The position numbers were made by a program, and so were the translations under genes. 43,974 bases of DNA from NCBI RefSeq assembly GCF_001562015.1, contig NZ_LASA01000140.1, forward strand, positions 1-43,974, in the 5' to 3' direction. The stretch's first letter is position 1. Each line of letters begins with the position of its first letter. The stretch is from Endozoicomonas arenosclerae (lineage in GTDB: Bacteria; Pseudomonadota; Gammaproteobacteria; Pseudomonadales; Endozoicomonadaceae). Positions 16,557-25,853 of this stretch are shown in pieces. Under the pieces are notes generated by a model. The model was not told where the DNA came from. It was given only the letters and a program-made list of their open reading frames with translations, and searched no databases.

Positions 16557-19301
16557 TCAAGCTAAAATGGCTTCCTCTCTTTTGGCCTGCCACTCCAGTA
16601 ATTCCCTGATCGATCCGATCACTTCCTCAACGCCATGAATAATGTTGGGGGAATTCAGGTGGATGGTCTGCTTAAGACTGGTTTCCAGTTCAAGGCAGGC
16701 ATCCAGCAGTTTAGGAGCAGCGCAGTAACGGCAAGCACCATGGAGTCTGTGGACACGCTCCAGTAAAGGTTCATGTAAGTTGTTTCTGAAACTCTCTTCG
16801 ATAGTTTTAAGGTCTTCCGGTAAGCCATCCAGTAGCATGTCCAGCATTTCCCTTGCGAGCTGCTGGTTGCCTGCCGCAAGTTGAATGCTTTTCTCTTCAT
16901 CAACGGGCGAGCAGTCAGGTTGCAACTTTTCCGGAAGGTCTTCTTCTGAAGGCTCGTCTGGGGCCTGTACGGAATTACCTGTCCAGTGGCTGATAGTAGA
17001 GACCAGCTGTCGGGTATTAACCGGCTTGGTCATATAGTCGTCCATACCACTTTGCAGAATCTGTTTTCGTTCTTCCGGGAGTGCGTGGGCTGTGACGGCG
17101 ATGATGGGGATTCGTTTATAAATATTATTGATGGTCCGGATGCGCTGTGTGGTCTCAAGGCCATCAATATCAGGCATCTGAACATCCATTAAAACCAGAT
17201 CGAAAGCTTTCTGGTGGCAGAGTTCAATGGCCTCAAAACCATTGTTAGCCGTCAGAACAGATTGGTCCATCTTGAGCAGAATGGTTTCCAGCAGTTTCAG
17301 GTTAACGGGGTTGTCGTCCACCACCAGTATATCCAGCTGCTTTTCAAAAACAGCCTTGGCGGGTTGCATAACATCCGGGCTCTGAAGGGTTTTTGAAGTC
17401 ATGCCCTGTATGGCCATCAGCAGCTTGTTTCTGGCTACGGGTTTAAGCAAACAGTGAATACCAGGAGGCAGGTTTTCAGGGTGGTTGCTGCTGCCTGCCA
17501 TGGCTAGAATAAGGACAGGGGTTTGCTGTACATACTTTTCGGAAATTTTAATAGTACGTTGCAAATGATCATCGCCCTGGCTCAGTAGCAGCAGGTCATG
17601 ATTGTTGTGCGTCTCTATATATTGCTGGAGCTCACCCAGAGATTGAAAGGACGTGACTTGTAAACCAAGGCTTTGTACCTGATGACCAATGGAGAGCCTT
17701 GATAATTCCTGAGGCTCATAGAGCAGTACATGGTTGCAGCCAGGTATCGGCTCAGGTTTGAATAAGATGTTTTCGTCTTCGACCGGACGGGTTCGTATTG
17801 TAAACCAGAACGTAGAACCTCTGCCCAGGTCTGAATCCAGACCAATTTCACCATGCATCTGTTCGACAAGACTTTTGCTGATGGCCAGACCCAGGCCAGT
17901 ACCGCCAGCCTGACGGGTTCGACTGGAATCGGCTTGAGAGAAAGCTTTAAATATTCTTGAATGCTGCTCTGAAGTCAGTCCGGATCCGGTATCTGTAACT
18001 GTAAATTTCAGGGTATGGATATCAGTGTCATCCACTTGCTCCAGCATGACTCTGATAGCGACGCTGCCGTAGTTGGTAAACTTGACTGCATTGCTGACCA
18101 GATTGGTCAGAATCTGAGAAAGACGCTGTTTGTCGCCTATTATCTCTTCCGGAGTGTCTTCATAAATGAAACTGACAAGTTCCAGAGATTTCTGGTGAGC
18201 TGCCGGAGCCATAATAGCCAGTACATCGTCTATAACTTCACGAATGCTCAGTTGTTGATTGTCGAGCTCCAGTTTGCCCGCTTCAATGCGGGAGAAGTCC
18301 AGAATGTCGTTCAGCATGGTCATCAGACCCAGGGCTGATTTCTCAATGGTGGACAGGTATTCCCTTTGCTGGGACTTCAACTCAGTTTCAAGCAGCAGAG
18401 CGGTGTATCCAGAGATACCGTTGAGTGGTGTACGGATTTCATGGCTCATATTGGCCAGGAATTCACTTTTACTCCGACTGGCCTCCAGGGCTTCTTTCCG
18501 TGCAAGGTCCAGTTCCACATTTTGAATCTCAATGGTTTCCAGTGTTTCCTGTAACTCGTTAGTAGAAAGATCAACGCTGCGCTGCAACTCATCTCTGGAG
18601 TATGAGAGCCGTTCAAGAAGTCGGTTAATAGCCAGTTCCAGGGTGGCATAAAGGCTATTTGGAGAACTGTCCAGGCGACTTCCCAGGTCATAGGCGTCAA
18701 TTTCATCCAGTTCATCTGCAATGGATTGCAGCGGATTAATCAGGGAGCGGGACAGCTTCATACAGAGTGAAAATGCGATGCCGATGGCCAATGCCAACAA
18801 AATAATGCCCAGCAGGGTGGCGCGGTATTTCTGAATACGGGTTTCTGAGTAGGCGTATTCCAATTGCAGCCAGCCAATGGTTTCGGATTGATCACCACTC
18901 AGACGGACTACGGGCGCAATGGCTCTGAGTGTGTCGTGGGTGGTATAGAGTGAAACCGATCCGGGCAAAGGTTGAGCCAGACCAATGGGTAATAAATTGG
19001 GGCCTGCATGGAGCAATTCCTTGCCATTTCGGTCCAGCAGGCTGACGGCTCTGATGTCAGTATCGTCCAGTGTCTGGCTGGCCAGTGCCTGTGTACTCTC
19101 CATTTCGCCGCTTTCCATGGAGTACACAACGAGTGTCGCTAGCCGTCGGGTCATTTCTTCAGCTTTGGTGATCAGCTGTTGATCCAGCTCAGTGAAGCGA
19201 GCCCACAGATAAAGACTGCACATGAGGACAGAGATGAGAGCGCCTGGTAGCAGTGCAAGAACCAGAATTCTGCGCTGAACAGTCTGGGAAGTTGTTTTCA
19301 T
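16557..19301 (-). CDS. gacS: Hybrid sensor histidine kinase GacS/BarA
   Basis: An inner-membrane tripartite kinase of 914 residues that in known systems phosphorylates the response regulator GacA/UvrY and so turns on CsrB/RsmZ-type sRNAs controlling secretion and lifestyle. The order is: transmembrane helix (about 12-32), periplasmic sensor, second helix (about 160-183), HAMP, HisKA with His287 in [12 protein letters not shown], HATPase, receiver domain with Asp706 in LMDVQMPD, and C-terminal HPt with His851 in [11 protein letters not shown] 19301 is chosen because it gives a typical N-terminus ([20 protein letters not shown]); an in-frame ATG at 19334 would add 11 residues. Its place next to cysM-rlmD-relA-mazG matches gacS/barA in pseudomonads. 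The partner gacA is not in the window. Confidence 0.93.
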   Translation of the reverse strand: MKTTSQTVQRRILVLALLPGALISVLMCSLYLWARFTELDQQLITKAEEMTRRLATLVVYSMESGEMESTQALASQTLDDTDIRAVSLLDRNGKELLHAGPNLLPIGLAQPLPGSVSLYTTHDTLRAIAPVVRLSGDQSETIGWLQLEYAYSETRIQKYRATLLGIILLALAIGIAFSLCMKLSRSLINPLQSIADELDEIDAYDLGSRLDSSPNSLYATLELAINRLLERLSYSRDELQRSVDLSTNELQETLETIEIQNVELDLARKEALEASRSKSEFLANMSHEIRTPLNGISGYTALLLETELKSQQREYLSTIEKSALGLMTMLNDILDFSRIEAGKLELDNQQLSIREVIDDVLAIMAPAAHQKSLELVSFIYEDTPEEIIGDKQRLSQILTNLVSNAVKFTNYGSVAIRVMLEQVDDTDIHTLKFTVTDTGSGLTSEQHSRIFKAFSQADSSRTRQAGGTGLGLAISKSLVEQMHGEIGLDSDLGRGSTFWFTIRTRPVEDENILFKPEPIPGCNHVLLYEPQELSRLSIGHQVQSLGLQVTSFQSLGELQQYIETHNNHDLLLLSQGDDHLQRTIKISEKYVQQTPVLILAMAGSSNHPENLPPGIHCLLKPVARNKLLMAIQGMTSKTLQSPDVMQPAKAVFEKQLDILVVDDNPVNLKLLETILLKMDQSVLTANNGFEAIELCHQKAFDLVLMDVQMPDIDGLETTQRIRTINNIYKRIPIIAVTAHALPEERKQILQSGMDDYMTKPVNTRQLVSTISHWTGNSVQAPDEPSEEDLPEKLQPDCSPVDEEKSIQLAAGNQQLAREMLDMLLDGLPEDLKTIEESFRNNLHEPLLERVHRLHGACRYCAAPKLLDACLELETSLKQTIHLNSPNIIHGVEEVIGSIRELLEWQAKREEAILA

Positions 19302-19446
19302 ACGTAATAATTGTACAGACTGGATTATTATCATTTATGCTGGGCGCCTATCGAACCGCTATGATCGGACAGGCACCTGACGCATCATAAGAGTTATACG
19401 TACGTTTTGGAAGTTTTGGTTCAGAGAACGTTTGTTAAGGAGAGCT

Positions 19447-20337
19447 ATGGATTACCCCACAATTGAGTCCCTGGTGGGTAACACCCCACTGATCCGGTTG
19501 CAGAGACTGTCTGCCGGTCGAGGCAATACCATTCTGCTCAAGATGGAAGGGAATAACCCTGCGGGCTCAGTCAAGGATCGTCCTGCGCTCTCCATGATCT
19601 CTGAAGCAGAAGCCATAGGGGCCATTAAACCGGGTGAAACCCTGATTGAAGCCACCAGTGGCAATACGGGTATTGCCCTGGCTATGGCAGCTGCTATCAA
19701 GGGGTATAGGATGATACTGATCATGCCGGACCATATGAGTGAGGAAAGGCGTGCCGCCATGACTGCTTATGGTGCCGAGTTAAAACTGGTCAGTAAGGAA
19801 GAGGGTATGGAAGGTGCCCGGGATCTGGCGTTGGCCATGGAAAAAGAAGGTCTGGGCAAAGTCTTGAATCAATTCGCCAACCAGGATAATCCATTGGCGC
19901 ACTATAAAGGCACTGGGCCTGAGATCTGGCAACAAACAGGTGGGGAGATCACCCACTTCGTCAGCTCTATGGGAACCACGGGAACCATTATGGGGACATC
20001 AAGGTTCCTTAAAGAGCAAAATCCCAATATTCAAATAGTAGGCCTGCAACCGGCTGATGGTGCCAGCATTCCAGGTATAAGACGTTGGCCGGTTGAATAC
20101 CTCCCGGAAATATTTGACGAAAGTCGTGTTGATCGGGTGATGGATATTAATCAAACAGAAGCGGAAGAGACCATGAAAACCCTGGCGACAAAAGAGGGTA
20201 TCTTCTGTGGGGTTTCTTCGGGTGGTGCGGTAGCCGGAGCTTTGAGACTGGCCGAAGAAGTGGAGAATGCCACTATTGTTTGCATTATCTGCGACCGGGG
20301 TGATCGATACCTTTCCACTGGGGTGTTTAATTCATAA
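19447..20337 (+). CDS. cysM: Cysteine synthase B
   Basis: A PLP enzyme of 296 residues making cysteine from O-acetylserine and sulfide or thiosulfate. The PLP lysine is Lys43 in NNPAGSVKDRPAL, the phosphate-binding loop region is ATSGNTGIALAMAAA, and the late GVSSGGAVAGAL closes the cofactor site. ATG 19447 has AGGAG seven bases upstream; an in-frame TTG at 19432 is disregarded. It is transcribed divergently from gacS, as in pseudomonads, and followed by a hairpin. Confidence 0.95.
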   Translation: MDYPTIESLVGNTPLIRLQRLSAGRGNTILLKMEGNNPAGSVKDRPALSMISEAEAIGAIKPGETLIEATSGNTGIALAMAAAIKGYRMILIMPDHMSEERRAAMTAYGAELKLVSKEEGMEGARDLALAMEKEGLGKVLNQFANQDNPLAHYKGTGPEIWQQTGGEITHFVSSMGTTGTIMGTSRFLKEQNPNIQIVGLQPADGASIPGIRRWPVEYLPEIFDESRVDRVMDINQTEAEETMKTLATKEGIFCGVSSGGAVAGALRLAEEVENATIVCIICDRGDRYLSTGVFNS

Positions 20338-20369
20338 GAATCGAGTGTCTGCTCTTCCAGGTTTAATGT

Positions 20370-20394
20370 TTGTGGCTCATTCAGTGGGCCACAA
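20370..20394 (+). terminator. Hairpin after cysM
   Basis: TTGTGGC (20370-20376) pairs with GCCACAA (20388-20394), extended inward by a T-G wobble and two more pairs around a TTCAG loop. It lies 33 bases after the cysM stop. The following run of Ts is short, so its terminator strength is uncertain. Confidence 0.5.
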
Positions 20395-20469
20395 CTGGCC
20401 TTTAAATTGATGAATTGAACCCCCCATACTGTTCGCACTGAGCCTGTATTGTCTTAATGCTTGGCTGCA

Positions 20470-21150
20470 CTAGTTTATTGATTCAAGCAAAGGCTGTCGC
20501 TCAGGATTCTTCAACCGCTTCAAGCGAGTGTGGAAAATAAAAAGAGTGACCAGCCCGGCATTATCTATCGTAATCATCATCATCGATGGCACAATGTTGC
20601 CTATGTAGGAACTGTAGGTATCGTCACCGTTCAACCAGTCAAACGTGAAGTGGGCAATAAAGAAAATATTGCACACCTTATCCAGCAATAGCCAGCCATA
20701 GCTACTGAGTGGCACCGGAAGCTTTTTCCGGTAATGGGCTACATAGTTGTGAATGATCTCAGAGCCTGGTCCAATAATCGTGGATGCTCCTGATATGTAG
20801 GAGGAAGCTTTGGAAAAACGCTGGAGGTTTTGATTAATCTCGGGTTTGGTTGCATTGGCGCACTCCAGTGGAATCAGTGCGCTGCCGGAGCCTGAGGCCT
20901 GTTCTTCTTCCATCTGGGCTTTTTTGATGGAAATTAAGCGGTCGTTTTCTACGATTTTCGTGGCATTTTCCTTAACTCGGTCTCTTAACTCATCTCTATA
21001 TTGAAGTAATTCCTTTACAGTCCAGTCATCATAAGTTTCTTCATTTGCCGTGCTGTTGAAACTGAGGCATGTGATGGCAAGATAGAGGAGGGGCGTGGGT
21101 GATAATTGCAGGAGAAGTTTCAGGCATCCTGAAAGGGTGAATCTTTTCAT
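20470..21150 (-). CDS. Unknown membrane protein, paralogue 2 of a tandem pair
   Basis: A 226-residue protein I do not recognise. It has a hydrophobic N-terminus (about 8-35, possible signal peptide or anchor), a charged heptad-like segment (about 45-85, ELLQYRDELRDRVKEN), and then three hydrophobic stretches near 124-140, 158-178 and 190-210. The second half aligns by eye with the gene just upstream: IIGPGSEI against IIGPAVEA, KKLPVPL against KKPVLW, NIFFIAHFTFD against NSFFDMHIFTN, and IVPSMMMITI against GIPTTMIILT. The pair therefore arose by duplication. It starts four bases after the stop of the upstream copy, so the two form an operon. No homologue or function is known to me. Confidence 0.7.
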   Translation of the reverse strand: MKRFTLSGCLKLLLQLSPTPLLYLAITCLSFNSTANEETYDDWTVKELLQYRDELRDRVKENATKIVENDRLISIKKAQMEEEQASGSGSALIPLECANATKPEINQNLQRFSKASSYISGASTIIGPGSEIIHNYVAHYRKKLPVPLSSYGWLLLDKVCNIFFIAHFTFDWLNGDDTYSSYIGNIVPSMMMITIDNAGLVTLFIFHTRLKRLKNPERQPLLESIN

Positions 21151-21154
21151 AACT

Positions 21155-21769
21155 CTACCAGCCGGAATGCAGGCCGTACTTACGGCCGTAATGAATCAGT
21201 GATACTACCGTGTAAAGGCTGGTTAGTATGATCATGGTTGTGGGTATGCCATTTAAAATTTTATGTAACAGGTCTTCCTCCTGATTCGTGAAAATATGCA
21301 TATCAAAAAATGAATTGCCAAAAGTAGAAGCGACTGGCCAGGTAAATGCCGTCCAGAGTACTGGCTTTTTTTCAACATTGAAGGTTAAGTGATGTCGATA
21401 AGCCTCAACGGCGGGGCCAATAATGGCAGGTATGGAAGCCAGGCCTAACGTCGTGTAACTGCTTATTTTGTAAGCCAGATTGCCGGGGTGGTTGTTTGGG
21501 TTGCTGCAGTTCATAGGGCTCTGATGGAGGTCGGCATCCCAAGGCTCGTACTGAGGCATATCGAAATAGAATTTATCAAGCTGAGATAGTACGGTTTCCT
21601 GTTCATTCAGCACTTCTTTTTGTTGTTCAAGTATGAGCTTGAGTGTCTCTATTTCTGTAATAATGGAGTGTCTGTCGGTTTCGGGTATGGGAATAGAATA
21701 GGCAGGAAAGTTACATGCCAGCAGGCACAATAATACTAATGTCGATTTTAGATTAAAGAATATCCTCAT
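21155..21769 (-). CDS. Unknown membrane protein, paralogue 1 of a tandem pair
   Basis: A 204-residue protein I do not recognise. A signal peptide is likely (MRIFFNLKSTLVLLCLLACN, cleavage near AYS-IP). A coiled-coil-like stretch follows (about 34-68, TLKLILEQQKEVLNEQETVL), then hydrophobic segments around 103-118, 140-155 and 172-194. It shares the glycine-proline, Lys-Lys-Pro and Asn-x-Phe-Phe landmarks of the next gene, of which it is a diverged copy. It is first in a two-gene leftward unit inserted between cysM and rlmD, genes that are closely linked in pseudomonads, so the pair looks like a lineage-specific insertion. The upstream region contains interleaved inverted repeats. Confidence 0.7.
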   Translation of the reverse strand: MRIFFNLKSTLVLLCLLACNFPAYSIPIPETDRHSIITEIETLKLILEQQKEVLNEQETVLSQLDKFYFDMPQYEPWDADLHQSPMNCSNPNNHPGNLAYKISSYTTLGLASIPAIIGPAVEAYRHHLTFNVEKKPVLWTAFTWPVASTFGNSFFDMHIFTNQEEDLLHKILNGIPTTMIILTSLYTVVSLIHYGRKYGLHSGW

Positions 21770-21790
21770 TTTGATCCCAGTAGAACCGCA

Positions 21791-21874
21791 TTACACTGAA
21801 GGCAGTACGTCCCTGGACTGTCTGAGTTGTTTCATGGATACAGTGTAAGCTAAATTTTTCCTACTGCAGGGACG
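21791..21874. repeat. Two interleaved 8-bp inverted repeats
   Basis: TTACACTG (21791-21798) complements CAGTGTAA (21841-21848), and CGTCCCTG (21808-21815) complements CAGGGACG (21867-21874). Because they interlock rather than nest, an RNA copy could form a pseudoknot. They begin about 20 bp upstream of the start of the leftward gene pair. Confidence 0.5.
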
Positions 21875-21952
21875 ATTAGCCATATATTTCACTGCTCAAT
21901 CTCTGTTCTCTATCTGATCACAAAATATTTACACTCTTATTGCTCTGGAGCA

Positions 21953-21981
21953 CTGAAAATTCACAGGGCTGTAGGTATAAT
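21953..21981 (+). promoter_or_regulatory. Sigma-70-type promoter for rlmD
   Basis: A perfect -10 TATAAT (21976-21981) is preceded at 17 bp by CTGAAA (21953-21958), which matches four of six consensus -35 bases. Transcription would begin near 21988, giving a leader of about 130 nucleotides. Confidence 0.6.
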
Positions 21982-22121
21982 GCGCAGCGTTGTTTATTCT
22001 TTACGCAGCTTTTTATATGAAAATACAAGGTTACAAACCTCTTGAGTAATGCTTGCCAGGGTGACTTGTATTTTTTGTTTTGAGCTGCTTGCATATTTCT
22101 GAATCTGAAGGATACAGCTTC

Positions 22122-23462
22122 ATGCGATCTCAAAAGGCTTCTCCTGGCGCCCGGCGCCGAGTAGTAGGAGAAGTTCTTGTGCACGGTCTGTCCCATGACG
22201 GCCGTGGTCTTGCCCGAGTGAAGGGCAAAACCCTCTTTGTTGAAGGAGGGCTGCCCGGTGAACAGGTTTCAGTTCTGTTGACGGAAGACCGAAGGCGTTA
22301 TGCCAGTGGCCGGGTGAATACTATTGAGTCTGCCTCTTCAGAGCGGGTGGAACCTCCCTGTCGACATTTTAAAACCTGTGGTGGCTGCAGCCTGCAATAC
22401 TGGTCTCATGAAGGTCAGCTGCAGGGCAAACAGAGCATTGTGCTGGATCAGCTTCAACGCTTTTCATCACTGCAGCCTGCTGAAGTCTCCGAACCACTGG
22501 TTTCTCATCCTTACGGTTACCGTTACCGGTGCCGACTATCCATTATCTGGAAAAAAGGCCGCCTCTCTCTGGGCTTCAGGGAAAAACAAAGTAAAAATAT
22601 CGTTGATATCAAAGAGTGTCCGGTATTGGCGGAGCCTCTTCAGCCTCTGCCGGAAAAGTTGCGCGCCTTGTTATCTGAATTGAAACAACGTGAAGCGGTC
22701 AGTCATGCTGAATTGTTTCTGGCGGACTCTGGCAGAGCCATTTTGCTCAGACATATCAGGGATCTGCCGCCTGCAGATCTTAACAAGCTCGAAGTCTTTG
22801 CCCGTGAAGAGCAGCTGCATCTCTATCTAAAAGGGGATGAGCAGCACGTCGGCTGTCTTTATGCTCCAGTGGATGATCCCTGGATGTATTACCGGATTCC
22901 GGAGCTGGATCTCAAGTTTCAATTCCGGCCCGCAGACTTTACCCAGGTAAACTGGTCTGTGAATTGCGCAATGGTGCTGCAGGCTCTGGACTGGCTGGAT
23001 CTTAAGCCAGAAGAGAAAGTGTTGGATCTATTTTGCGGGCTGGGAAACTTTTCGCTGGCACTGGCCCGAAAAGCCGCTTCTGTAGTAGGCGTTGAAGGCA
23101 GTGCTGGCGCCGTAGAACGGGCATCCTTCAATGCTGACCTGAATGGCCTGAAGAATTGTCGCTTTTATCAGGCTGATCTGGCAGCACTGGTGGGGGGCAA
23201 GCAGGCCGAGGGTTGGCTAACTGAAAACTATGACGCCATGTTGCTGGATCCACCGAGAACCGGGGCCATCGAAATCATTGAGCAGATGGCCGATTATCTT
23301 CCCGACCGGCTGCTTTATGTTTCATGTAATCCAGCCACTCTGGCCAGGGATGCCGGGGCTTTAGCCAAACTGGGTTTCAGTCTGGAGAGACTGGGTGTCA
23401 TGGATATGTTCCCGCAAACCGGGCATGTCGAATCCATGGCGCTGTTTAAAAAACACACATAA
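22122..23462 (+). CDS. rlmD: 23S rRNA (uracil-1939-C5) methyltransferase RlmD
   Basis: A SAM-dependent RNA methyltransferase of 446 residues placing a methyl group on C5 of U1939 in 23S rRNA. It has an N-terminal TRAM domain (about 12-65, VLVHGLSHDGRGLARVKG). The iron-sulfur ligands are Cys80, Cys86, Cys89 (PCRHFKTCGGCS) and Cys166 (IKECPVL). A SAM-binding region follows (VLDLFCGLGNFSLALA), and the catalytic cysteine lies in LLYVSCNPATLARD. ATG 22122 has AAGGA upstream and gives the usual N-terminus; an in-frame TTG 42 bases upstream is disregarded. It precedes relA, as in E. coli (rumA-relA). Confidence 0.96.
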   Translation: MRSQKASPGARRRVVGEVLVHGLSHDGRGLARVKGKTLFVEGGLPGEQVSVLLTEDRRRYASGRVNTIESASSERVEPPCRHFKTCGGCSLQYWSHEGQLQGKQSIVLDQLQRFSSLQPAEVSEPLVSHPYGYRYRCRLSIIWKKGRLSLGFREKQSKNIVDIKECPVLAEPLQPLPEKLRALLSELKQREAVSHAELFLADSGRAILLRHIRDLPPADLNKLEVFAREEQLHLYLKGDEQHVGCLYAPVDDPWMYYRIPELDLKFQFRPADFTQVNWSVNCAMVLQALDWLDLKPEEKVLDLFCGLGNFSLALARKAASVVGVEGSAGAVERASFNADLNGLKNCRFYQADLAALVGGKQAEGWLTENYDAMLLDPPRTGAIEIIEQMADYLPDRLLYVSCNPATLARDAGALAKLGFSLERLGVMDMFPQTGHVESMALFKKHT

Positions 23463-23606
23463 TACTCATTTTTGTCTAGTGAACAGGTGTCATGGCCTGC
23501 AGAGACTGTTTTAATAAGTGATAAGTTTCGTAATCTGCAGCCGTGAACCTGGAAGTGTTGCCCTTCAGCCTGGCAAGACTTCCAAAGAATCAAGTGGAAA
23601 ACTTTC

Positions 23607-25853
23607 ATGGTAAAGGTAAGAGAAGATCATCCCGTCCGTTACGATGGCTCCGTCGATCTGGAAGCCTGGCTGGCCCGATTGCAGGATAGCTTTGGGGTCA
23701 CCGGTACGGATCGTCTGAGAGCAGCCTGTGAGCTTAGCCGATGGGCTGAGGATGAGGCACGTCAGCAGGCTGATACTGTCTGGCCCACCGGGCCTGGCTG
23801 TTTCCGTACCGGTCTGGAAATGGTCGAAATCCTTGCAGAACTAAAGCTGGACACCGAGACTCTGGTCGCGGCAGCACTGTATCGTGCAGTACGCGAGCGT
23901 AAGCTGTCCATGAAGCAGGTGGAAGAAGATTTCGGTAAGACCGTGGTTCGCCTGATCAAGGATGTACAGGGCATGGCGGCCATCAGTGAGCTGCTTAACC
24001 CCGCCAGAACCCAGGTATTGGATCAGAGTCAGGACCAGCTGGAAAAAGTCCGCAAAATGCTGGTTTCAATCATCGATGATGTTCGTGTGGCTTTGCTGAA
24101 GCTGGCAGAACGTACCTGTGCCATCAGGGCTCTCAGAGATGCGGATAAAGACAAGCGCCGCCGGGTAGCCAGAGAAGTCTTCGAAATCTATGCCCCATTG
24201 GCTCACCGTCTTGGTATCGGTTACATCAAATGGGAGCTGGAAGATCTTTCTTTCCGTTACCTGAACCCCCAGGATTACAAGCGTATTGCCCGTTTGCTCG
24301 ATGAAAAAAGAACGGATCGCCAGCAATACATCGATCATGTTGTTGATCAGCTCAAGCAGGCTCTTGGTGAGGCTCATATTGAGGCACATGTTTATGGCCG
24401 GGCCAAGCACATCTACAGCATCTGGCGCAAAATGAAGCGTAAAGGTCTGGATTTCAGGGACCTCTACGATATCCGAGCCTTCCGGGTGATCACCAAGGAA
24501 GTCAGGGACTGTTATGCAGCTCTGGGTGTGGTGCACTCGCTGTTTAACCATATTCCCCAGGAGTTTGACGATTACATCGCAACACCCAAAGAGAATGGTT
24601 ACCGCTCGCTTCATACTGCGGTATTTGGTCCTGAGGGCAAAACCCTGGAAGTGCAGATCAGAACAGAAGCCATGCACGAAGAAGCCGAACTTGGGGTTTG
24701 CGCGCACTGGAAATACAAGGGCACTGACGTTAACACCAAGAGTGACAGTTACGAAGAAAAACTTAACTGGCTGCGTAATGTCATGGAGTGGCATGAAGAA
24801 CTGGGTGACCTGGGCGGTATTGCCGAGGAGTGGCGATCAGATGTAGAGCCGGATCGTATTTATGTGTTCACCAAAGCAGGTCATGTGGTGGATCTTTCTG
24901 TGGGTGCAACACCGATCGACTTTGCTTTCAGAATCCACTCTGAAGTCGGTTTGAAGTGTCGTGGTGCCAAGGTGGCAGGTCGCATTGTACCGCTTAATCA
25001 CAGTCTCAAAACCGGTGATCAGGTGGAGATCCTGACCGGCCCGAATGCCCAACCAAGCCGTGATTGGCTTAATCCTGACCTGGGATATGTCACCACCAAC
25101 CGTGCCAGAGCAAAAATCACCAGCTGGCTGAAAAAACAGGATCGTGATTCCAATATTATTGATGGCAGTAATTCTCTGAATGCTGAGCTTAAGCGACTGG
25201 CATTGACTGGTATTAGTTTCAACGAACTGTTGCCCCAGACGCCTTTCAAAGAGATGGATGATATGTACGCCGCCATTGGTGCGGGTGACTATCGTGTGAC
25301 TCAGGCCGTGGCGCTTGCGCAAAGAGAACTGGAGCCGGAAGAGGAGAAAGAGTTCGAAATTCGAACGCGTACGCCTCAGGAGAAAATTTCTGACAGTACG
25401 ATCACCATTGACGGTGTGGGGAACCTTTTGACTCAGATGGCAGGTTGCTGTCATCCGGTGCCCGGCGATCCCATTATTGGCTATATCACGGTGGGTCGTG
25501 GTGTCACCATTCACCGTCAGGATTGTAACAATGCCCTGAGTCTGCAGGAGCAGGAGCCGGAAAGGTTAATTGAGGTTAACTGGGGCTATTCACCGGAATA
25601 CATGTATCCGGTGGAGATTATCATAACGGCTTACGATCGCTCTGGACTGTTGCGTGATATCACCATCGTATTAGCCAATGAGCGGGTGAATGTTCTGTCG
25701 GTTCAGACCCGTACCAGCAAGGAAGATAATATTGCCAATATGCTGTTGACGGTGGAGGTTCAGAGTCTGCAGCAATTAAGTACAGTATTGGCAAAAGTGA
25801 ATCAATTACCTAATGTCATTGAAGTGGCACGTCATCGAAAGGAAGGTAAATGA
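23607..25853 (+). CDS. relA: GTP pyrophosphokinase RelA (stringent response)
   Basis: A ribosome-associated (p)ppGpp synthetase of 748 residues activated by uncharged tRNA. The N-terminal hydrolase domain is degenerate: where SpoT has the metal-binding His-Asp pair, this protein has Tyr92-Arg93 (AALYRAVRER), so it should be synthesis-only, as in E. coli RelA. The synthetase domain (about 255-370) contains YGRAKHIYSIWRKMKRKG and RDLYDIRAFRVI. A TGS domain (about 410-475) holds IYVFTKAGHVVDL, followed by a zinc-finger-like segment (MAGCCHPVPGDPIIGY) and an ACT domain at the C-terminus. It overlaps mazG by four bases. Confidence 0.97.
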   Translation: MVKVREDHPVRYDGSVDLEAWLARLQDSFGVTGTDRLRAACELSRWAEDEARQQADTVWPTGPGCFRTGLEMVEILAELKLDTETLVAAALYRAVRERKLSMKQVEEDFGKTVVRLIKDVQGMAAISELLNPARTQVLDQSQDQLEKVRKMLVSIIDDVRVALLKLAERTCAIRALRDADKDKRRRVAREVFEIYAPLAHRLGIGYIKWELEDLSFRYLNPQDYKRIARLLDEKRTDRQQYIDHVVDQLKQALGEAHIEAHVYGRAKHIYSIWRKMKRKGLDFRDLYDIRAFRVITKEVRDCYAALGVVHSLFNHIPQEFDDYIATPKENGYRSLHTAVFGPEGKTLEVQIRTEAMHEEAELGVCAHWKYKGTDVNTKSDSYEEKLNWLRNVMEWHEELGDLGGIAEEWRSDVEPDRIYVFTKAGHVVDLSVGATPIDFAFRIHSEVGLKCRGAKVAGRIVPLNHSLKTGDQVEILTGPNAQPSRDWLNPDLGYVTTNRARAKITSWLKKQDRDSNIIDGSNSLNAELKRLALTGISFNELLPQTPFKEMDDMYAAIGAGDYRVTQAVALAQRELEPEEEKEFEIRTRTPQEKISDSTITIDGVGNLLTQMAGCCHPVPGDPIIGYITVGRGVTIHRQDCNNALSLQEQEPERLIEVNWGYSPEYMYPVEIIITAYDRSGLLRDITIVLANERVNVLSVQTRTSKEDNIANMLLTVEVQSLQQLSTVLAKVNQLPNVIEVARHRKEGK

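Larger units (their letters stand above)
21770..22121. other. 352-bp divergent intergenic region before rlmD
   Basis: It holds two interleaved 8-bp inverted repeats near the start of the leftward gene pair (21791-21874) and a good sigma-70 promoter facing rlmD (21953-21981). The last 100 bp are AT-rich leader with AAGGA at 22107-22111 before the rlmD ATG. No further gene is seen. Confidence 0.6.

Noticed and set aside
24066-24794. 242-codon open frame on the minus strand
   Set aside because: Antisense to the relA synthetase region; no independent support.
23607-25853. Considered as a bifunctional SpoT/Rel
   Set aside because: The hydrolase His-Asp pair is replaced by Tyr-Arg and the neighbours are rlmD and mazG, so it is RelA.
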